Source of the DNA: an uncultured Enterococcus sp.
Lineage (GTDB): Bacteria; Bacillota; Bacilli; Lactobacillales; Enterococcaceae
Assembly (NCBI RefSeq): GCF_913775425.1
Contig: NZ_CAJYIS010000067.1
Location: 1-63,095 of the forward strand
Direction: 5' to 3'
DNA: 63,095 nucleotides
Under the pieces are notes generated by a model. The model was not told the origin of the DNA. It ran no database searches and saw only the letters and a program-made list of their open reading frames with translations. Shown in pieces: positions 58,123 to 63,095 of the stretch (positions are counted from its first letter, which is position 1; each line of letters begins with the position of its first letter). The position numbers and the translations under genes were made by a program.

Positions 58123-58216
58123 AAATACTTCACAATCGGCTATTAGACAAGTATAATAAGTAAGAATGTTTCCTAAGGCTAATTAGGAGCGAAAAAACAG
58201 AAAGCGAAGTGAAATT

Positions 58217-58936
58217 ATGGGTCGTAAATGGGCAAATATTGTGGCAAAGAAGACAGCAAAAGATGCTAGCAATAGTAAAGTTTATGCAAAATTTGGAATC
58301 GAGATTTATGCAGCAGCAAAATCAGGTGAGCCAGATCCACATACTAACCAAAAATTAAAATTTGTTATCGACCGTGCGAAAACGTATAATGTTCCAAAAC
58401 ATATTATCGACCGTGCTATTGAAAAAGCAAAAGGTTCTGGTGATGAGCAATTTTCAGAGTTGCGTTATGAAGGTTTTGGACCAAATGGATCAATGGTGAT
58501 CGTGGATACGCTAACTAATAATGTTAATCGTACTGCGGCTGACGTTCGTGCAGCGTTTGGTAAAAATGGTGGGAATATGGGTGTTTCTGGAGCGGTAGCT
58601 TATATGTTTGATAACACTGCCTTATTCGGATTTGCCAATCAAGATGCAGATGAGATCTTAGAGTATTTGATGGAACAAGATATCGATGTGCGTGATGTTA
58701 CAGCAGAAGACGATCAAGTCTTTGTTTATGGTGAACCAGAAGACTTCCATGCGATTCAAGAAGCGTTAAAAGCAAAAGGGATCGAAGAGTTTTCTATTGC
58801 AGAAATGCAAATGATCCCACAAAATGAAGTGACTTTAGGTGAAGATGACCTTGCAATGTTTGAGAAAATGATCGATGCCATCGATGAATTAGAAGATGTG
58901 CAAAATATTTTCCATAACGTAGCATTAGAAGATTAA
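58217..58936 (+). CDS. YebC/PmpR family protein
   Basis: The 239-residue protein belongs to the YebC/PmpR family, recently linked to translation of difficult sequences such as polyproline in some bacteria and earlier described as a transcription regulator. It matches the YeeI-type form with [79 protein letters not shown] and [20 protein letters not shown] lies near 58152. The exact role here is not predictable. Confidence 0.9.
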   Translation: MGRKWANIVAKKTAKDASNSKVYAKFGIEIYAAAKSGEPDPHTNQKLKFVIDRAKTYNVPKHIIDRAIEKAKGSGDEQFSELRYEGFGPNGSMVIVDTLTNNVNRTAADVRAAFGKNGGNMGVSGAVAYMFDNTALFGFANQDADEILEYLMEQDIDVRDVTAEDDQVFVYGEPEDFHAIQEALKAKGIEEFSIAEMQMIPQNEVTLGEDDLAMFEKMIDAIDELEDVQNIFHNVALED

Positions 58937-58964
58937 AAGACTCGAATTTTCGAGTCTTTTTTTT
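58935..58964 (+). terminator. Terminator after the yebC-like gene
   Basis: AAAGACTCG pairs with CGAGTCTTT across AATTTT, followed by a T run. Confidence 0.9.
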
Positions 58965-59041
58965 GTAAGGAAATAGAAGGCAAATAACAGGAAATATGGT
59001 ATTCTATAAGAACAGAGATTTGTAGATGGAAGGTGAATGTT

Positions 59042-59701
59042 TTGTTTGGTGAAGAAGTAACGTTGCAACCGTTTGATCGAATCTTAAGTGGATTTGATAA
59101 AGTAACAGAAGTCGCATTTTCAATTTTAGATTGCTCTTATTTAAGTACAAAGTATCAAGATTTTGGGATTACAGGCTATCGTGTAGGTGATTTCAAAGGA
59201 CGGGCGTTTATTCATCGTTACGTTCCTTGTTCCTTTTATCAAGTGCCCATGTTGATCTATCGTTCAAAGTATTTGATCCCGTTGGTTTTTCGTAAAAATT
59301 TTACGATGATCAATTTATTTACCGATCCAAATCGTTTCGCCTCTTTTTTAGATGTATTAGACTTTGAAGTTGAAGCGCGACCAAAGCAAGTGATCATTGA
59401 AGCACAAGAAAATGCGTATCCTTACGCTGAAGAAACATTTTATGTCATCGATACCAATTATATCTTGTTTCGTTTAGCAGAAATTATCGAAGTGGGTGCG
59501 TTGGCGATCCGTCATATGACGGATATTGCTGAGTTTATGGAGTGGAATCGTACGGCAAGGTTGATCGACAATGGCGTTAAAGGTCGTCATAGTCAAATTT
59601 TCGATCCTCAAGACGATCTTCAATTCTCAGAATTGGATATGATTATTGGTATTGTTTTGCGCTTATATCCAGAATCTTTATGTGAGCAAATCGTATTATA
59701 A
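59042..59701 (+). CDS. Unknown protein
   Basis: A 219-residue protein that I do not recognise. It begins MFGEEVTLQPFDRILSGFDKV and is aromatic-rich with few repeats (FIHRYVPCSFYQVPMLIYRS, PLVFRKNFTMINLFTDPNRFASFLDVLDFEVE). No signal peptide or clear membrane helix is visible. I take TTG at 59042 as the start, 8 bases after GGAAGG; GTG at 59033 is the alternative. It has its own promoter-like region after the yebC terminator and is followed by a hairpin, so it appears to be a single-gene unit. Confidence 0.75.
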   Translation: MFGEEVTLQPFDRILSGFDKVTEVAFSILDCSYLSTKYQDFGITGYRVGDFKGRAFIHRYVPCSFYQVPMLIYRSKYLIPLVFRKNFTMINLFTDPNRFASFLDVLDFEVEARPKQVIIEAQENAYPYAEETFYVIDTNYILFRLAEIIEVGALAIRHMTDIAEFMEWNRTARLIDNGVKGRHSQIFDPQDDLQFSELDMIIGIVLRLYPESLCEQIVL

Positions 59702-59723
59702 TGTTTTTTTATAAATAAAAGAA

Positions 59724-59773
59724 GAAGAGTAGACTCGTTTATCTAGTTGAGATGAGCGATTCTGCTCTTTTTT
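59724..59773 (+). terminator. Imperfect terminator after the unknown gene
   Basis: AAGAGTAGACTCG pairs imperfectly with CGATTCTGCTCTT across a long loop, followed by a T run. Confidence 0.6.
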
Positions 59774-59791
59774 GTGTTTTGTAATTAAATA

Positions 59792-59840
59792 CATTTTCTG
59801 AAAAGAAATAGTAAACAAATTTCTTTCTTTGTGTTATACT
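59792..59840 (+). promoter_or_regulatory. Candidate CodY box and alsSD promoter
   Basis: CATTTTCTGAAAAGA (59792-59806) matches the CodY consensus AATTTTCWGAAAATT with three mismatches. An extended -10 TGTTATACT ends at 59840, with a weak TAAACA -35 17 bases upstream. The box lies just before the -35. The leader to alsS is about 90 bases. Confidence 0.45.
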
Positions 59841-59932
59841 CATTTAAGTGAAACAGTAATACGTTGATAAATCAATGTTTTTATGATTTTTTTTACTTTA
59901 TACTATAACAATAAAAGAAAGAAGTGCTACAG

Positions 59933-61597
59933 ATGACAGATGTTGTAAAACACGGAGCCGATATGGTTGTAGAAAGCTTGATCAATCATGATGTGGACTA
60001 TGTATTTGGAATTCCAGGAGCGAAAATTGATCGCGTATTTGATACGTTAGAAGATAAAGGACCTGAATTGATCGTGACACGCCATGAACAAAATGCTGCT
60101 TTTATGGCACAGGCAGTCGGTCGTATTACAGGGAAACCAGGAGTAGTGATCGCTACAAGTGGTCCAGGAGCAAGTAATTTAGCTACAGGATTAGTCACAG
60201 CTACTTCCGAAGGTGACCCAGTTTTAGCCATCGCAGGACAAGTAAAACGTAGCGATCTATCGAAGTTGACACACCAAAGTATGGATAATGTAGCACTGTT
60301 CAAACCGATTACAAAATATAGTGCGGAGATCCAAGATCCTGAAACGATCTCAGAAATCATGGCAAATGCATTTCGAATTGCCCGTACGAATAAAAAAGGT
60401 GCCAGCTTTGTGAGTATCCCACAAGATGTCGTCGATGCACCGGCTGTAACTGAAAGTATCCGTCCGCTAAGCAAACCGCGTTTAGGTTCTGCATCAAAAG
60501 AAGATATCGATTATCTAGTTGCACGTATCAAAGAAGCGAAACTCCCTGTCTTATTAGTGGGAATGCGTGGTTCTAGTGAAGCTGAAACGAAAGCGTTACG
60601 TGAATTGGTTGAAGTGGCAAAATTGCCTGTTGTCGAAACCTTCCAAGCAGCAGGAGTGATCTCACGCCAGTTAGAAGATCGTTTCTTCGGTCGCGTGGGG
60701 CTCTTTAGAAATCAACTTGGCGATATGCTATTGAAAAAAAGTGATCTTGTGATCGCGATTGGATATGATCCGATTGAATACGAAGCACGCAACTGGAATG
60801 CTGAAAAAGATGCACGTGTGATCGTGGTCGACAAAGTACCAGCAGAAATCGATCCATTTATGCAACCAGAACGCGAATTGATCGGTAGTATCTCAGATAC
60901 ACTGGATCTGTTAACAAAAGAAATCTCAGCGTATCAATTACCAGAAGACTCACAAGCATATTTGGCGCAATTACAAGAAAAAATGACAGAACGTGATATC
61001 GTACCGACACATCAACTAGAAAATCGTTTGCATCCTTTAGAGATTATCGAAACGATGCAAGCAGCAGTAACAGACGATATGACTGTGACTGTAGATATCG
61101 GGAGTCATTATATTTGGATGGCACGTCATTTCAGAAGTTACGAGCCACGTAAATTGCTATTTAGTAATGGGATGCAAACATTAGGTGTCGCATTACCTTG
61201 GGCGATTGGTGCTGCATTGGTTAGACCGAACACGCAAATCTTTTCTGTATCTGGAGATGGTGGCTTTTTATTTTCTGCGCAAGATCTAGAAACGGCAGTC
61301 CGTAAAAACTTAAATATTATCCATATTATTTGGAATGACGGTCGTTATAATATGGTGGAATTTCAAGAAGTGATGAAATATGACCGAGCTTCTGGAGTGG
61401 ACTTTGGACCAGTTGATTTTGTACAATATGCTCAAGCGTTTGGCGCAAAAGGACTGCGTGCAACGTCACAACAAGAATTAGAAGCAGCGATACAAGAAGG
61501 ATTAGCTACAGAAGGTCCAGTAATCATTGATGTTCCTGTAGATTATTCATCAAATGAACAATTAGGTGAAAAAATCTTACCGGATCAATTTTATTAA
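59933..61597 (+). CDS. alsS: Catabolic acetolactate synthase
   Basis: AlsS condenses two pyruvates to acetolactate, the first step to acetoin and diacetyl. The 554-residue ThDP enzyme has [32 protein letters not shown] with the catalytic Glu, and the ThDP motif [41 protein letters not shown]. The absence of a regulatory subunit gene and the presence of alsD directly downstream indicate the fermentative, not the branched-chain, enzyme. The ATG at 59933 has AAAGAAAGAAG upstream. Confidence 0.95.
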   Translation: MTDVVKHGADMVVESLINHDVDYVFGIPGAKIDRVFDTLEDKGPELIVTRHEQNAAFMAQAVGRITGKPGVVIATSGPGASNLATGLVTATSEGDPVLAIAGQVKRSDLSKLTHQSMDNVALFKPITKYSAEIQDPETISEIMANAFRIARTNKKGASFVSIPQDVVDAPAVTESIRPLSKPRLGSASKEDIDYLVARIKEAKLPVLLVGMRGSSEAETKALRELVEVAKLPVVETFQAAGVISRQLEDRFFGRVGLFRNQLGDMLLKKSDLVIAIGYDPIEYEARNWNAEKDARVIVVDKVPAEIDPFMQPERELIGSISDTLDLLTKEISAYQLPEDSQAYLAQLQEKMTERDIVPTHQLENRLHPLEIIETMQAAVTDDMTVTVDIGSHYIWMARHFRSYEPRKLLFSNGMQTLGVALPWAIGAALVRPNTQIFSVSGDGGFLFSAQDLETAVRKNLNIIHIIWNDGRYNMVEFQEVMKYDRASGVDFGPVDFVQYAQAFGAKGLRATSQQELEAAIQEGLATEGPVIIDVPVDYSSNEQLGEKILPDQFY

Positions 61598-61609
61598 GAG
61601 GTGAATGAA

Positions 61610-62311
61610 ATGGGTAAACACTCATTATATCAATATGGAACAATCGGTTCGCTCATGGCAGGAGCGATGGATGGAACAGGTACAATCAAAGAGTTTTTGA
61701 CGCATGGTGATTTTGGGATCGGAACGATGGATGGTGTCGATGGTGAATTGATCGTATTGGATCAAAAAGCTTACAAAGCGAGTGCGACAGGTGATGTGAT
61801 TGAGCTTCAAGATGTAGACAAATTGCCTTATGGTGCGATCGCGTTTTTTAATGCCGATCATACGTTTACGATTAGCGATACTTTAGCAAATGAAGCAGTT
61901 GAAGAACAAGTCATCGCAGCGATGAAGAGTAAAAATCTATTTGTAGGTGTAAAAATCTCAGGTGTATTCGATACGATGCACGTGCGCGCAATGCCAAAAC
62001 AAACTCCGCCTTATATCCGTTTTTCAGAAGTGGAGCAACCCGAATTTACAGCACACAATATCAAAGGAACCATTGTTGGATTCTACTCGCCAGTCTTATT
62101 TCATGGTACATCAGTAGCAGGCTTTCATGTTCATTTTATTTCAGATGATCGCATGTTTGGTGGACATGTCTTGGATTATCATGTCGAAGATGTAACCGTG
62201 GAAGTTCAAAATTACAGTGAGCTGATTCAAGATTTTCCAAAAGAAGATGTCTTCTTAGATGCGGATTTCGATTATTCAAATATCGCAGAAGAAATCAGCA
62301 TTTCAGAATAA
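61610..62311 (+). CDS. alsD: Alpha-acetolactate decarboxylase
   Basis: AlsD (BudA) decarboxylates acetolactate to acetoin. The 233-residue protein has the opening LYQYGTIGSLMAGAMDGTGTIKEFLTHGDFGIGTMDGVDGELIVLD, the substrate-binding MHVRAMPKQTPPY and the zinc-binding His residues in GFHVHFISDDRMFGGHVLDY. The ATG at 61610 follows AGAGGTGA, 12 bases after alsS ends. The pair removes pyruvate as neutral acetoin, easing acid stress. A terminator follows. Confidence 0.96.
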   Translation: MGKHSLYQYGTIGSLMAGAMDGTGTIKEFLTHGDFGIGTMDGVDGELIVLDQKAYKASATGDVIELQDVDKLPYGAIAFFNADHTFTISDTLANEAVEEQVIAAMKSKNLFVGVKISGVFDTMHVRAMPKQTPPYIRFSEVEQPEFTAHNIKGTIVGFYSPVLFHGTSVAGFHVHFISDDRMFGGHVLDYHVEDVTVEVQNYSELIQDFPKEDVFLDADFDYSNIAEEISISE

Positions 62312-62322
62312 AGATAAGCAAA

Positions 62323-62355
62323 AAGATAAGCGCAGCGATGTGCTTATCTTTTTTT
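62323..62355 (+). terminator. Terminator after alsD
   Basis: AAGATAAGC pairs perfectly with GCTTATCTT across a 10-base loop, followed by T. A second AAGATAAGC upstream (62311-62319) could form the alternative stem. Confidence 0.85.
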
Positions 62356-62385
62356 ATTAAAATTAATGTTATTTAATTTTAAAAT

Positions 62386-62453
62386 TATTTTCTGAAAAAA
62401 TGCTTGATATCAGTTGCAATATCTCGTTTTAAGCGCTACTATTTTAATATAAT
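62386..62453 (+). promoter_or_regulatory. Candidate CodY and cre sites before the secreted-protein gene
   Basis: TATTTTCTGAAAAAA (62386-62400) matches the CodY box with three mismatches. TTTAAGCGCTACTA (62428-62441) matches a cre site at 12 of 14 positions and lies against a TATAAT -10 (62448-62453). Both are predictions from pattern only. Confidence 0.4.
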
Positions 62454-62500
62454 TAATTATTTAATTTAGCATAGGGAATAATCTGTAAAGGGAGTTTGGA

Positions 62501-63095
62501 ATGAAAAAAAGGTATAAACTACTTTATTTAAGTTCATTATTGGTTTTAGGGGTCGATACAACTAGTCTTGTCAACATCGTACATGCACAAGAAATGGCGA
62601 CGACACAAACCACATCTAGTTCTTCAGCTGAATTTGTGAATTCAACAACTAGTTTAGATTCAACGAGTACGACTGTAGATCGCGCGTTAAGTCAGACGAC
62701 AACGGATATGCAAAGTAGCGCTCCAAGTGAACTAGATAACGAAAACAAAGCGGCATTTGTTGCAGTCGAAAATGAGAAAGATCAGCCTGTACAATTCATT
62801 TGGCAACAACAAACTGCGCTAACGCTCGTTAATGAAAAAATAAGTGGTGAAGTAAGCACCGAAGATTCATCACAAGCCTTTATGCTACAAATGATTGGAA
62901 ATAAAACATATGTGCTGAAAAACCAAGCTACAGGTCTTTACCTTAGTGTAACACAGTCTGGTGATGGTCTCACTACGACACATGATGTTGTTGGGGAAGC
63001 GCAAAAATGGCAGTTTCAATTCGCCTCAGATGGTACATATGCACTCTATTCAACAATCGGTGGATATCTGGAAATCAATGATAATCAAGTCGTGC
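62501..63095 (+). CDS. Secreted protein with probable beta-trefoil (ricin-type) domain, 3' end outside window
   Basis: The frame is open from ATG at 62501 (AAAGGGAG upstream) to the window end, 198 codons. It starts with a typical signal peptide: KKRYK, a hydrophobic core LLYLSSLLVLGV, and a likely cleavage after VHA at residue 29. A Ser/Thr-rich low-complexity segment (about 30-75) follows. From about 130 on, the pattern YVLKNQATGLYLSV ... QKWQFQFASDGTYALYSTIGGYLEI resembles ricin B-like beta-trefoil repeats, suggesting carbohydrate binding. Whether a catalytic domain or LPXTG anchor follows cannot be seen. Family unknown. Confidence 0.75.
   Translation, partial: MKKRYKLLYLSSLLVLGVDTTSLVNIVHAQEMATTQTTSSSSAEFVNSTTSLDSTSTTVDRALSQTTTDMQSSAPSELDNENKAAFVAVENEKDQPVQFIWQQQTALTLVNEKISGEVSTEDSSQAFMLQMIGNKTYVLKNQATGLYLSVTQSGDGLTTTHDVVGEAQKWQFQFASDGTYALYSTIGGYLEINDNQVV

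Noticed and set aside
59998-60474. 158-residue antisense frame opposite alsS
   Set aside because: It is a codon-bias shadow of alsS with no start signals or known motifs.

Overview
The window is a gene-dense, AT-rich stretch of a Lactobacillales chromosome, most likely Enterococcus or a close relative. The evidence is the gene order tsf-pyrH-frr-uppS-cdsA-rseP(eep)-proS-polC, a FabT-led fatty-acid operon, a BgsA/BgsB-type glycolipid glycosyltransferase pair next to it, a PolC-type replicase, ClpE with a CtsR box, and AlsS/AlsD. I cannot name the species. There are no rRNA or tRNA genes, CRISPR arrays, prophages or insertion sequences that I can see, and no gene-free stretch longer than about 300 bases.

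Layout. 1-5484: translation and envelope housekeeping (tsf, pyrH, frr, uppS, cdsA, rseP). 5509-7179: a very divergent prolyl-tRNA synthetase-like gene at the normal proS locus. 7280-15793: polC, rlmD, recX, mutY, ntdP. 15826-18137: GNAT, isochorismatase-like hydrolase and a split ThrE exporter. 18274-22489: two peptidases plus an amino-acid permease. 22555-23356: an unknown gene split by a +1 frameshift. 23343-26658: a TetR regulator divergent from a YhgE/Pip membrane protein. 26701-33021: bioY, a CHY zinc finger, membrane proteins, prfC and DUF1827. 33150-37662: clpE and ptsHI. 37828-41375: two glycolipid glycosyltransferases, a dehydrogenase and ykuJ. 41559-50181: the fab/acc operon. 50262-52412: an amidase and an unknown protein. 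52612-58936: the yqeG-yqeH-yhbY-nadD-yqeK-rsfS-yqeM cluster, tmcAL and a YebC-family gene. 59042-62311: an unknown protein and alsS-alsD. 62501 to the end: the start of a secreted protein.

How the genes work together. The fab/acc operon covers malonyl-CoA supply (accBCDA) and elongation (fabH, acpP, fabD, fabG, fabF, fabZ), but it has no enoyl-ACP reductase. The usual fabK position between acpP and fabD holds only about 60 bases with a small hairpin. FabT probably represses the whole unit through a perfect 37-base palindrome over the fabT promoter. UppS, CdsA and the two glycosyltransferases feed cell wall, phospholipid and glycolipid synthesis. YqeH, YhbY, RsfS, Frr, PrfC, RlmD and EF-Ts serve ribosome assembly and translation.

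Most notable points: the ProRS-like protein with altered active-site residues; the missing fabK; two inverted copies of a structured repeat of about 110 bases, 40 kb apart, each starting right after a stop codon; the frameshifted gene at 22954; and the partial secreted protein with a possible beta-trefoil domain behind candidate CodY and CcpA sites.
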